A stretch of DNA of 64,000 nt from the NCBI GenBank assembly GCA_010093485.1, contig MU001497.1, positions 1,196,377-1,260,376 of the forward strand, read 5' to 3'. This DNA comes from Karstenula rhodostoma CBS 690.94 (Eukaryota; Ascomycota; Dothideomycetes; Pleosporales; Didymosphaeriaceae). Shown in pieces: positions 45,140 through 56,077 of this stretch; position 1 is the stretch's first letter, and each line of letters opens with the position of its first letter. The notes below the pieces were generated by a model. It did no database searches, was not told the DNA's origin, and was given only the letters and a program-made list of their open reading frames with translations. Position numbers and translations under genes: made by a program.

Positions 45140-45901
45140 TCACGACTTGGGACCCTCGCCGGGCGCGCCTCTAATGACCTTTTCAAGTACGCCTACTGCC
45201 CACTCTAGGCACTTGCCCATGTTCTCTTCGGCATCTCGCGGCATCCCCTCGAGGCCTATGCTCTGGCATACGCTTTCGTCCAACTCGTTTTCCACGTCTT
45301 GGTCAACGAACAAGAAGTTGTGATCATGCACGTAATTCGGCCACACAATGGTATCGACATAGCCCGGGGGATCCTCCCAAAACCCCTCGAGCGTAACGTA
45401 GCCACTTCTCGCCTCCCGCCTCCTCTTCGCAGTCGCGTAGCTCGTCGTCAAGAACATCTTGACATCGAACAGCTCGCGCACCGCCTTCATGTCCTCGCTA
45501 AACAGCAGAAACCCATCCACAAGGCAGATTCGCCTCTTCCAGCTTACCTCGTGCACCACCTTCTCTATCCTCTCCTTCGCCTTGTCCACAATTTCCGGTC
45601 GAACGCCATGCTCGCCCACGCTATTTTGGTCTTCCTTGGACACAAACTCCGGCGGGGACTTGGCATGCTCCTTGATGTAAGCGAGCGTCTGCTGCAGCTG
45701 TGGGAGGTTGAGCGAGTCTATGCAGTCCCAGTCCTGGATGCCATTCTTGACGGGGATCTCGGCGTCGGTCAGGTAGAAGTCGTCGAGGTGCAGTATGGTG
45801 AGTTGGTGGGGTGGGAAGGCGTCGCGCAGGAGGCGGGAGAGGGTTGTTTTGCCCGAGGAGGAGGGGCCGGAGATGCCGACGAGGAGGATAGGGTCGGGCA
45901 T
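45140..45901 (-). CDS. NRK1: Nicotinamide riboside kinase
   Basis: A single exon of 253 residues. The Walker A loop GPSSSGKTT lies at 12-20 after the beta strand ILLVGIS. The base/substrate strand LHLDDFYL is at about 37-44, the IQDWDCIDSLNL segment at about 56-67 and LVDGFLLF near 125-132, followed by a lid region FLTTSYATAKRRREARSGYV. This order is that of NRK1/uridine-kinase-like P-loop kinases. The enzyme phosphorylates nicotinamide riboside to NMN in NAD salvage and acts in the cytosol. It is divergent from the ARMH3 gene, with 377 bp between starts. Confidence 0.9.
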   Translation of the reverse strand: MPDPILLVGISGPSSSGKTTLSRLLRDAFPPHQLTILHLDDFYLTDAEIPVKNGIQDWDCIDSLNLPQLQQTLAYIKEHAKSPPEFVSKEDQNSVGEHGVRPEIVDKAKERIEKVVHEVSWKRRICLVDGFLLFSEDMKAVRELFDVKMFLTTSYATAKRRREARSGYVTLEGFWEDPPGYVDTIVWPNYVHDHNFLFVDQDVENELDESVCQSIGLEGMPRDAEENMGKCLEWAVGVLEKVIRGAPGEGPKS

Positions 45902-46278
45902 TGTGGATCTCCTAGCAGTATACTCTTGTATCTGAAAGTGCTTCGGATGCCCCGCTGTCTATTGGATGAGCAGGCTGCCTAGGTACGGATGGCCCTTCCT
46001 GTTGAAATGGACAGCTATGAACGAGCCAGCCAGCCCAGATGTGTGTTGTTAATGGTACATGGAAGGGGAAAAAAGCTTCTGCTGCATCGGGAAACGAATA
46101 GAGGTGGTCGTCTGTCACGTCGACTACCCTGGTCGCGATTTGGCGCCTAGCCGCCACTTGTTTTGGCGCACATGTCGCAACACCAGCGGCCGGCAGGACG
46201 ACAGCGCAGCTCCAGCGCCCGACACGACAATTGCGAGCAGCCGCACCCCGCAAGCGCAAGTGCAAGCGCAAGCCCGCC
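45902..46278. promoter_or_regulatory. Bidirectional promoter NRK1/ARMH3
   Basis: A 377-bp region between divergent start codons. It includes a purine/GCAAGC-rich stretch immediately before the ARMH3 start (about 46,250-46,275). Confidence 0.5.
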
Positions 46279-48424
46279 ATGGAGCCGTCGCCCCTCACGC
46301 AGGTCTCGCAGCAGTCGCTCCAGCCCAAGATCATCCACCTGTACGAAACCCTCTTTCGCGTGCGTAGCCTCCCCGCCCGACGGACGCGCGCTGTACTGAA
46401 CGCCCTGTAGGACGACGACGACGACGTGGAGCTTTCCGACGGCTTCTGGGAAGAGTTCTTCCTCCACCGACCCGACCATGCGGGGTTCAAGCGCGTGCTG
46501 GGCGGCATGGCGCCCGACGAGATGCTGCACATGCAGGAGCATTCGCAGGAGCTGTTTCGGCGCGCCATCGCGCGCATAACGGCGGGCTCTGCGCCTTCGG
46601 ATGAGATTGCGCTCGAGGTATGCGCCCGACTGCCCACGGTGTGTGCGCTGGCTTACCGGCCAGACCTTGACCGTGTTCCTAGACGCTGCCCTGAGCAAGA
46701 AGTACACCAATCCGAGCTCCGACATCATCTCGGTGCTGGCCGGCCTGCACGATGCCGACGCAGTCATGGCCGAGTTTGTGGGCGCCCTGGACATGGTCAT
46801 ACGGAATGGGAGGAACGGTAAGCTTGCATGAGCCCTGGACGACACACCCGACGACACACGAGCACATGGCGCTGATGCACACAGTCCCTCTGCGACTCAA
46901 GGCCGTGCAAACGACGCTCTCCATCACCGCCGCCGGCTTCCTCACCGTCCTGCCCTCCTACTTCACCCACCGAGACCTGTTCCCCTCGCTCATGAAGTAC
47001 ATCCAAGACTGCGACGACACCACCCACGTGCTGCCTGCCTTCTACCTGCTGGGCCTGCTCGTCAACTACAACAAGTTCGAGTTCCAGAATCCGTATAGGT
47101 TGCGCCTCGACGATTTCGTCAACGACGCCATAATACAAAAGATCATTGTCGCCTTCGGGGAGACGTGCATCACCCTAAGAGACGCTTACGTCGCTGTCCA
47201 AGACGACATGCCCGAGGGCTGGTCCTTGGGCTCGACGCTGAACTACTTCTCGCTCGGGCTGCTGGCACCCGCATCACGCCCGGCAACACCGACGCCGACT
47301 GCCGAAGAGAGCAAGTCGTTGTTTGCAACACTGTATGTGGAATTCCCACGCAATCAAACATGCTCGCTCACTGCTCCTCCAGCCCTGGGCCAGAAATCGG
47401 CCTACTCCTGTCCACGTACGATTTCGCCAATGCAAACAAGGTCTTCTGCTTCAGCCTTGTCTCCGCTGAACCCCCGAACGAGGGCGATACTTCCCCTATA
47501 AGTGCTTTCCTGTCGCTCACCTCGTATTTGTTCCAACATGCACATCGCTCTCAGCGAGCGGCATTGTACACCCATCTTAGCCTCTTTGTGCTGCAAATCC
47601 TCGTCGAGGACCAGTCGCTTGTGAAGCGGTTGTGCAGCGAAGAGAGCAAGCTTTCGGTGCGCCTCTGCCGGCAACGGCAACCCTACTTGCCTCTCGTCCG
47701 GGGCGACCGCACAGCTGCGTCCGTCATAATCGACCTCATCATAGACGGCATCAACCACAACCTCCGCCGGAAACTAGACATCAATTTCTACATGTATGCC
47801 TGCATACTCCTTCCCACTCTCAAACGTTAGCTAACCGCCGCCAGCCTCTCTCTCGGCACCCTCCTCCGCCTCCTCTCCTACCTCAGCAGAGCCAAAGTCC
47901 GCATAACCTACCATTGGTCTGAGCTCTGGCGCTCCCTCCTCTCCTTCTTCCGCTTCCTGACCACCTACGTCGCCGACATCCGCGCGCTGCACCGCTCCAC
48001 CGAGATGGTCACGCTGCTCACGTCTCTCCTCGCCTTCGCACTGTCCTCGGGCGAGAACTTCCTCCCCGACCCCGCCGCCTACGACGATCTCTTCTATAAG
48101 CTCGTCGAGACGGGCGACATCCTGACCAAATTCCGCGACGCGTTCGATCTCTCTTCGTCCACGTCCATGCAAACGCTTGTTAATGTCAGCGCACATTACC
48201 ATACGCTGCTGGAGGGCAAGGAAAAAGGTGGCGGCAGGAGCAAAAATCTGAGTCCGAAGGAGGTGAGCAGTGTGATCAAGCAGGGGTACGAGACGCTGAG
48301 TATCGAGGCGGGTGAGGGGCTGGATCGATGGGAGAGGTTTAGGGAGGCGGAGTGGAAAGGGGTGTTGAAGAGGGTGGCAAGGGTGGTGGTGGAGGATGCG
48401 AAGGGGGTGAGGAATGAGCGGTAG
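46279..48424 (+). CDS. ARMH3: ARMH3-like armadillo protein (DUF1741)
   Basis: Six exons: 46279-46359, 46411-46617, 46664-46817, 46885-47332, 47383-47793 and 47845-48424; introns of 51, 46, 67, 50 and 51 nt. The product is 626 residues. The N-terminus has KIIHLYETLFR followed by an acidic DDDDDVELSDGFWEEFF. Helical repeats continue, with TLTVFLDAALSKKYTNPSSD, the RTAASVIIDLIIDGINHNLR block and the DUF1741 C-terminal domain (LLRLLSYLSRAKVRITYHW, SLLAFALSSGENFLP). Human ARMH3/C10orf76 binds PI4KB and GBF1 at the Golgi. A Golgi/trafficking role is inferred. Each junction preserves the frame and removes an in-frame stop or a frameshift. Confidence 0.88.
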
Positions 48425-49612
48425 GGAGGGGGGTGGAAGGCAGAATGTGACGCTGAATTTGATACTACCAATAAGGTATCTGCGTGCAATTAGTGTTGGA
48501 TTTTGTGTGAAGGTACTACTTCAACCAGCAGCCCGCACACCACGCTACCTAACTCAATCCCGTAACGCAACGCAAACACCACACCCACCGCACTAACCTC
48601 CCCATGTCCACTTCTTTCCCAAGCCATAACCGCGCGCGGGAAGCACATCCGTCTTTATTTCTACCAAATATTCATACACTCTTCTGGCTTCCGTTTGCGA
48701 TACTGTAACGGAGTGACCCGGACCACCCACGACCCTCCCCCCGCGGCGGGTGTACCCGCCACGTCAAACGCACGTTTAGCATTCGGCACAAGGAGCCGTC
48801 ACGATTTCGCTTGTCGCGGCTTCTTCCACTACGAGGTCGGATGTTTACTCACCATTACGGCGCTGTATGCTCACTTGCCGAAAACTTGCCCTCACCTTAC
48901 TGTGAACGATAACGCCCACCACTGACGGCGACGATGACACGGACTATGTGCACATCAAGCTCACGAGACTATGCTGCCATCTTGTCAGAAAGACGGATTA
49001 GTGGATCGGAACGGTAAACTTGTTTGCGAAGTTTCTTTGGTCGGCAACGGGAGGGAAATGTTTGACGAATGCTGCAGGTGGGGGTCCAAGGGCTAGAGCA
49101 GTAGGGGTACAAGGTCTACTCAAGCTCATTGCGCAGTTGTGCGGAGCAAAAGATTAAGGACTTAGCCCGAGGAGGGACCAGCAACATCCGCCAGGGGAAG
49201 CTCGCTTCACATACCAGCAGGCACCTTGGAGAGAGGAGCTCTGAGCCGGAAACGATATGTGGCTTTGTTTGTTCTATGACTGCACATGCATGCGTGTAAG
49301 AGAGTGTGTGCTACTGGATTGGAGGCGCGTATGTAACGTTGAGCTACATCAGAAGCCTGGCTCAGCATATTCCGCAAAAGACAGTGATACCCTCCATAGG
49401 TAGGACAGACACGTTAGTTGTCCAATGCGTGATCACGGGTATCGCCGTGCGACGCACGTTTGATTGCGAAGGGTGCACTTGTACATCAGATGTACCATGG
49501 GCATGCCTTGAGTTCATTGAAGAAGCGCTATTTCTGCGTCTGCTGTCTTGCTTTGGCTCTTTTATTCAACGGCCTTCGCATCTAAAGCACCTTCACTGCC
49601 AACCTTACCGCC
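48425..49612. other. Intergenic, 1.2 kb
   Basis: 3' flank of ARMH3 and promoter of the small secreted protein gene, both plus strand. A plus-strand frame at 49306-49836 overlaps the secreted-protein start and is probably a shadow. No RNA gene is seen. Confidence 0.45.
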
Positions 49613-50041
49613 ATGATTCCAAATATACTCCTCCTCGTGCTGCTGCCTACATCCTGTTCCGCCCTACCATCCACACAAACCCCCCCACCCCACCCCTCCT
49701 CACTTATCCTCTTCGGCTCCGCTCTATCCTCCTTCACCCTCCCCTCTCCAGACCCCTGGACCGGCACCAGCCTCGTCGGCCCGTCCCTCGCCCAAAGCCC
49801 CAACCGCGACTGGCCAGACGCATCCTGCGGTCCTGACGACGCCTACGGCCCCCTCGACGGCATCAGGCAGTGCGCCGTCATGTTCGTCAAAGAAATACCC
49901 ACAAAGCAATGTATCAGTTCGGACCGTCTCGATGGACCGGGGATGTTGCACTGCGTGGTAGTGTCCGGTGAGGAGATTATGGCTGCGGTTAAAAGCTGGA
50001 GCAGGACGAATGAGTCGCAGATTGCTACGTGGTCAGTTTGA
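49613..50041 (+). CDS. Small secreted cysteine-containing protein
   Basis: A single-exon reading of 142 residues. Residues 1-17 (MIPNILLLVLLPTSCSA) form a signal peptide. The Pro/Ser-rich N-terminus leads to a compact region with four cysteines (ASCGPDD, RQCAVMF, KQCISSD, LHCVVVS). An alternative intron of 53 nt starts at GTCAGT, two bases into the TGG codon (ACG TG then GT), and ends at CAG near 50,086. It would replace the last two residues by a hydrophobic tail (LLFGCWIIAVGMIDRILLV), turning the product into a membrane-anchored form. I keep the simple reading. No family is recognised. It is an effector candidate on size and secretion only. Confidence 0.55.
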   Translation: MIPNILLLVLLPTSCSALPSTQTPPPHPSSLILFGSALSSFTLPSPDPWTGTSLVGPSLAQSPNRDWPDASCGPDDAYGPLDGIRQCAVMFVKEIPTKQCISSDRLDGPGMLHCVVVSGEEIMAAVKSWSRTNESQIATWSV

Positions 50042-50483
50042 TTCCCTCTGTGGAGGATTGGTGGCGGCGGTGTGCTGATGTCAGGTTAGTGGGGAGGTGG
50101 GACAGGCTGTTATTTGGGTGCTGGATAATTGCAGTAGGAATGATAGACAGGATACTGCTGGTGAGTGAAGTAAGTTCGGGCAACGAGTAAGGCTGATGAA
50201 AATAGGGTGGAAATCCGTGCCGGGGAAAGAGAATCACCTCGTGGGAGTGACGAATTGGCGGTAGATGGCTGCGATTGGATACGGTGAGAATGGAGCTTAA
50301 TTCTTGTGCACCGGGTGCCTAGAGGATATGATCAGATTCTGGGATATCGCTGTTGAGGTAAGATTGGTTTCGAGTGTGTTTTGAAGTTTATGTGGTTTAC
50401 TAGTTCTGTGTCTTTGCACTCACAGAGAGCGGATTATAGAGATGTGAAACGATCCCAAATCGAACCTATACCGATGCAAACGT
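50042..50483. other. Convergent intergenic, 0.44 kb
   Basis: 3' flanks of the small secreted protein gene and the DUF1479 gene. It includes the alternative 3' exon proposed for the former (about 50,087-50,191). Confidence 0.4.
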
Positions 50484-51946
50484 TTATGCAAGCCCCAGCT
50501 TCTCGTTGGCGAGTTGACGAACCGCTCTCTGACCATCCGTCAACCCCTCCTGATGCACATCAAATGCCTCTAAACCTATCGCCTTAAGACCCTCATCGCT
50601 CAAGATATTCTCACGCCTTGCCCCATGATCGGCGTGCTCTTTTTCATTTCCGTTGAACGACTGTGACCCAGCAAAGTCACGAGGCACATCGCAAACGCTA
50701 AACGCATCTCGGACATGGACCAGACTTTCGATGTTGTAGGGCGTCAATGGAACGCAGGGATGATACACGGCAGTCGAGTAGTTTTTGCCTGGATGGTACT
50801 TGTCGACCTCGTGCACAAGATCACAATGCCAGAACGCGTAATCACCTGGTCTGACTGGTGGTATTCCAACAATAGACTTCTCCATTAGCAAATGCGGGTG
50901 CATTTCGGCAGTAGGCTTGAACTGCGTCAGCCCAGGCGTAGCTCCGGGGAACGTAGGCTGGGTGTCATCAAACACGTCATTCTCAAAGAGCGGTCGAAGC
51001 ATCATGTAAGCTACGGATGCTTTCAAACTCGGTAGCAAGCGCAAGGTCCCTTCGCCGGTATTGCAGTGTGAAAGTGAGATCCAGGCCTGCATTGAGCGCC
51101 AGCACGAGCAGGAGCTACCCTGGTGGTACAGGTCGCTTGAGGCATCGATACGCTTGTCGGCAATCCATCCATCCCACTCTTGCCAATTGCCTTCGAAGAT
51201 GGCAGCGTAGTTGGTCCGATTAGCTTCATCTTCCCATCTTTCAGTCGCGCCGCTATCTAGGTGGGCTGGTAGGACGTATTCTGCCTCCTTAGAAGGGAGG
51301 CGGATACGAAATCGATCCGGGTATACGACCTGGCTTGTCAAGTCGATGGGTATCGCAGGATCGGTCACTGTCCATAGCTGGCTGATGCAATTCATAGCTT
51401 CCATAACTTTAGGGTGGCTCCGAATCTGAACCTGCGGAGGTGTCCAGTACAGACTCCAAAACTTCGGAGTTCCACTGTTCTTGTGACGGTTTGTGTAGTC
51501 GACTAATTCTTCCTCCCACTTTTCCGCCTGCTCTTCTGGCACCACATTGCGTAAAATGACGCAGCCTCGCTCTCGCACCAATTTTGCAAAGTCTAGTGGG
51601 AGGGTGCCGCCTAGATGGCCTTGAGTAATGTATCCATGGTGAATTGTGAAGGGCTATAAGACTGACCATTCCGTCTAACCTCATTGAAGTCGATCTCGGG
51701 TACCATGGACGGGCCAATCTTCGCGATGAATTCGGCTTCGTCCTCGAGTATCTGTATCAGGCGATCGTATGACTCAATGACCTTCTGCTTGTTCTCTGGC
51801 TTGACGAGCGACTTCTTCAAAACGGCGAACCTTTCTTCGAGCAGGGGTGCTCTACGATAGCATTAGTCAATTGCACCCACGTGTGAGCGGCTCACAAACT
51901 GAGTTTTCGGCTGCTCAAGCGCCTGGACTTGTGCCACGGAAGACAT
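50484..51946 (-). CDS. DUF1479 family 2OG-Fe(II) dioxygenase-like protein
   Basis: Three exons: 51900-51946, 51667-51851 and 50484-51619; introns of 48 and 47 nt. The product is 455 residues. The first donor (GTTTGT) was chosen because it alone restores APLLEERFAVLK in frame. Characteristic blocks are RGCVILRNVVPEEQAEKWEE, FWSLYWTPPQVQIRSHP, PAHLDSGATERWED (H-x-D of the metal site), QAWISLSHCNTGEGTLRLLP and GDYAFWHCDLVHEVD (distal His). These fit the double-stranded beta-helix of DUF1479, related to phytanoyl-CoA dioxygenase and bacterial YbiU. The substrate is unknown. No signal peptide is visible. Confidence 0.85.
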
Positions 51947-52797
51947 CTGTTACGATTCGCAATTTCCCCGTGAATCAGAAAACTCAAGACAATAGCTGAG
52001 ATAGCGAGACTGCTGTGTTGTTTATCAGTCGGCATCGTTTTTCCGTAGTGGGGTGCAAGTACGGAAATAGGCCGGACATGACGACATATCTCCAAACGCC
52101 CTTGCATGTCCCTAGGAGGGACACGAGTAACGAAAGATAGCAGTGCTTGTCGCTGGATACCAAATACCAATTACCTAACCTTGTTTATCCACTCACAACG
52201 CTTCCTTTTGTATCACTTTTGGACGGCAGTCCATGTTTGTCTATCACTTTACGGGACACTACTTTGTAGTTCGAGTCAACAATCAGAAAACCACCAAATA
52301 CCAGAACGTCTAAGGCAGAAGTGCAATGCCGTCGTTTACATTTGTAGCGTTGGTCTGGCTCGAAGCCAAGTTTCTTTGCTAAGTGTGGAGGTGGTCGTTC
52401 TTCCCTTATTGGTATCATCGCACTCAAGTTCAGAGATAGCTACCTAGGTGTGTTATGTCACATGTGCGCCTAGTGAGGATTCCTGCAGACAGCCTTGAAG
52501 CGTTATCGGTAATCGATCGAGACTCGTCGAGTTTGTGGAAACCCTCCATTCAGACCAACCGGCATGCTTCCAACTTCTTCTTCTGGATTTATTTTTGCTT
52601 GTGTCCTTCTCGAAGTGTATGTGGCCCAGGGAGTCCTGAGGTTTCGTCCAGGATGACGATATCGTGAAACGTGGGCAAAGATCGTGTGCCCCCACTCTTG
52701 GCCATGGTACAGCGCAAACAAAAATCCATCGGATGCCTGAAGCTAATCCTTTCAGGCCTGAATCCGGAGACAGAGCAACATAGAGTACATTCAACAT
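51947..52797. other. Interval with a decayed coding remnant, 0.85 kb
   Basis: Promoter side of the DUF1479 gene and 3' flank of the YeeE/YedE gene. Minus-strand protein-like patches are scattered over several frames at about 52,180-52,790. They include the sequence related to the 33.0-kb remnant. Confidence 0.4.
52185..52427 (-). pseudogene. Remnant of an unidentified coding sequence (copy B)
   Basis: An open frame of 80 codons contains KLGFEPDQRYKCKRRHC and, downstream, LIVDSNYKVVSRKVIDK. The second segment matches copy A near 33.0 kb at protein and nucleotide level (52231-52293). Protein-like patches continue upstream in other frames to about 52,790, for example RPERISFRHPMDFCLRC and DIVILDETSGLPGPHTL, suggesting frameshift decay. 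The parent gene is not recognised. Confidence 0.4.
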
Positions 52798-53887
52798 CTA
52801 TCCACACATGCCCCTTTCTGGTTCGTCTGCTAAAAACATACCACCAAGCCAGAAGCCTCCCATCCACAGTAAACCCCAAGCCGGCTGCGCAATGCTCCTC
52901 AAAACCGCAGGTCCGGGGCAAGTGCCCGACATTCCCCAGCCGATACCGAACGCCGCTGCCCCTAGAAGCAGCTTCCAATCGGTATCGGCAAACGTCTTGT
53001 TTCCAAGCTCATACTTTCTGGTGAACCGCGGCGGGTTGACAAAGCCTTTCGCTAAGTTCTCGAACAGACTTGGGAGAATGCCAAAAGCCATCACGAGCAT
53101 CATCGAGGGGTCCCAAACTTCAAGCCGGGGGAACGACAGGAAAGCAGTCACTTTAGCAGGGTTCGACATCTGCGTGATGTGTAGCCCAAGTCCGAATTCT
53201 AGGCCGGCGAAGAGTTCGGTTGCGTGGCGCGCGAAAGAGTTATCGTCGCTTTTTTCCCCTGCAGTCTTCGTGTTTTTGCTTAGTCTCGCGATAATTCGAG
53301 GACTCAATCGACCGGCCGCGACGGTAACAGCAGTGAGCGCAACCAGCGAAGTCGTGATGGCCTGTGTTGGATATCTTGCGGTGTAGCAAGGGAGATCGCT
53401 CATGCAAACAGAAGTCATCAAGCACGGGTGTACGAGGTGATGTGTAATAAGAGCCCCTGGGAAAAAGATTGCTACAGCGAGGGCAGAGCGACCGCTTAGT
53501 CTCGAGAGGCCGCATAGCATGTGTCCAGAAGTACATCCATGAGCCGCCTACAAGAGTCAGTATGTCTTCTGTCAGTCGGTGAACCCTCCTGACACTCACT
53601 TTTGTTCCCCATCCTACCAGAATACCTATCGCAACAGTCACTAGAGCTTGTCCCGACGTCGATGGCAGAGGAGGGTATTTGGTGAGAAGTTCAGGGAGAA
53701 CAACTCGTAGCAACGGGAAACTTGCGACCATGCCAGCGAAGAACGCTACGACTCCAACTGTAGGCCTCGAAACCAGCCGTCGCATGTACTCGGATGCTCC
53801 GAGAACAGTGCCATTGTTATGGAGGAGTATGCTCGTAGCCTGGTGGAGCAGGAACGCTCCGATGGTGGTTTCAACGGGAGTAAACAT
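52798..53887 (-). CDS. YeeE/YedE-family sulfur (thiosulfate) transporter
   Basis: Two exons, 53600-53887 and 52798-53547, with a 52-nt intron (GTGAGT donor, CTGAC branch), giving 345 residues. About nine hydrophobic segments are visible. The two Sulf_transp (PF04143) half-signatures are present: HGCTSGHMLCGLSRLSGRS at about 99-117 and GIGWGMSGTCPGPAVLRSI at about 297-315. The cysteines C101 and C306 match the conserved cysteines that pass thiosulfate in bacterial TsuA. The intervening GLGLHITQMSNPAKV is also typical. A role in thiosulfate or related sulfur uptake is inferred from bacterial members. Fungal homologs are known but less studied. Confidence 0.88.
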
Positions 53888-55214
53888 CGTGACGGGTTGA
53901 TCCTAGGCTTTCAAAGGACCATCAAGAAGTACATGCTGTAGCCTCCATTTTTGCGTTCCTGGGTCCCAGGAAGGAGGGCCTCTTCCGAATTGGAAACCAA
54001 GGACGACTCCACGCAGACTTGGGAGGCATTGTGACAAGCGCCATCGTGACTAGGTCAGTGACAGGTCAGGGCTCACAAGTCTCCGCTCGCCGAACAAACG
54101 CAAAGCCATATGCGTTAGCTCGGGTATCTAGGGCGATGGAATTCACGGAGCTTGAGCTCAGCTCGTGGCGTCTAAGTTCTCCTGGGCCCTAGTGGATGTA
54201 CCCCCAGTCAGGCTAGCGCGAACGTGTTTCCCACACGACAGCGTTGGGCTTTCAATGCATGTCTTTTTTACGTGCCCGCGCCTGACGGTTGCGATTATCG
54301 TTGAAAGCGCGTCTGGCGAGCACGCGACAGCTCGTGTATGCGTCCATTGCATGTTGTTTGCGGGTGATTCGTGTTTGAAAGCGGTGTGTGACATTGCGTG
54401 TCTTCGTCGTCTTGCTGTCGCATAGTTCGCCGAGGTCCTCTGCTCAGGATGACAGCAGGATCGCATCGGACGTATTACGGCCCAGCCTTGTACACGTTGC
54501 AAGAAAACTGCACAGTAAAAAACTGTTACAGTTGTGACGCGTTTGCTTACCCGCCAAATCCACTATCGCAAGAACAGATGAATCATCTCCACATCCAACA
54601 GTGCAACCGAAAGAGATACGAATACCAGAGATCACCGCTCCGCTTTTCTGGAGCATTTCCTTGTGCGCTCAATCACGATGTACGGGCAGTCGTTGCCTTT
54701 TGCAGCTAGTAAGCTCGGTTTCGGTTGCGCGCGTTCGTTGTGGTCGCCGACTTCAAGCATCCTGCGGGCCCAATGTCAAATCAGGAGACGACGCCAAAAG
54801 AGAGGAGATTGCTATCTGTAGGAAAAGGCGGATGGCGCTTGCTCGGGCTTGCCGATGGCGAATGTTTCGTATTCTGTATCGCTTCCGGATATTACGATTT
54901 GTAAGACAGACATTTGGACCTTAATTGCTATGATGTTCACAGCATTCCCTGACTATGTCGCGAGGGTCAGGGTTGCTTTGCCACCAATTTGAGATAGCGT
55001 AACCCAAAAATCAGGGATATCACGTCCGCGAATGTGCTCTCCAAGTTATGTTTTGAGCAGTGTTGCGAAAAACAGTAACTGAGTATTACTTAGTAACATC
55101 AGGAAAAGTTTCCTACTATCTAGCGCAGATGTGCGCATTTGTGTACATTTATACGCATTTATGCCTATACTGTTTATATAGCAAAAGTGTGCGCAAGCGT
55201 GCACAAGTATACTA
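53888..55214. other. Gene-poor transition into the AT-rich island, 1.3 kb
   Basis: Promoter of the YeeE/YedE gene, then GC-normal DNA without a supported gene. The last 100 bases before the island carry GTGCGC, TGCGCA and TGCAC repeats of mixed spacing. Confidence 0.45.
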
Positions 55215-55510
55215 AATCTACTAAATCTACAAAAAAATTTACTTATTTTAATTCTTTAATAACCTTTTTAATATAAAAGCTATAATTATAATTTTTTAAT
55301 AGATTTATAGATAGATTTATAGAGAAACCCTTTTATAATTTTATTAATAGAAAATATTAAAATTTATATTATATAATTATATTATAAAATAAGAAATAGC
55401 CTATTAAGGACTAGTTTAAATATATATTATATAATATATATATTATATAAATAGAGATTTAAAAAAACTTTAAATATATTATATAATAATAAAATTATTA
55501 ATAAAGTAGA

Positions 55511-55756
55511 TATAAGGGTTAATTTAATCTAAAGTTAAATCCCCTTATAGAATATTTATTTACCTTTAAACTTAGGCCTTATCTAGTAGTCTATATATAG
55601 ATTAGTTAGTAAATTTTAAATATCTAGTATATAGAGAGTTCCTCCCTAGGACCCTCTCTATTTTAGTATTTTAAATTTAGTCTTAATTTATATAGTTTCT
55701 TTTATTTATTTAATTCTAAGAGTATTTATTTTATTTAGCTATATCTTAGCCTTATA
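55511..55756 (+). repeat. 5' LTR, 246 bp
   Basis: It begins TATAAGG and ends CCTTATA (short inverted termini). Compared with the 3' LTR I count about 21 differences, all C/T or G/A transitions, with no indel. Confidence 0.92.
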
Positions 55757-55873
55757 TTAAACTTAAAACCTTTTTTTTTAATTAGAGATTAGTAATTATA
55801 ATATCTACCTTTAGCTCTTTAAATATAAAAAGGTTTATTAAAATTTTAAATTTTTTTTTTAGATTAATTATTA

Positions 55874-56077
55874 AAGTACTAGAACGTCCTTTAAAGTCCT
55901 TATTAAAGGCTAGCTATTAAGATACTAGAATATCCTCTAAAGTCCTTATTAAAGGCTAGCTATTAAAGTACTAGAATATCCTCTAAAGTTCTTATTAAAG
56001 GCTAGCTATTAAAGTATTAGAATATTCTTTAAAATCCTTATTAAAGACTAGCTATTAAGGCGCTAGAATATCTTTCT
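55874..56077. repeat. 46-bp tandem repeat in the retrotransposon leader
   Basis: Four full units at 55874-55919, 55920-55965, 55966-56011 and 56012-56057, plus a partial fifth to about 56,077. Each starts like AAGTACTAGAATATCC and ends GGCTAGCTATTA. Units differ mainly by transitions. They lie about 120 bp inside the 5' LTR. Confidence 0.9.

Noticed and set aside
49306..49836. 176-codon plus-strand ORF
   Set aside because: It overlaps the signal-peptide start of the small secreted protein in another frame and is Pro/Arg-rich antipattern sequence.
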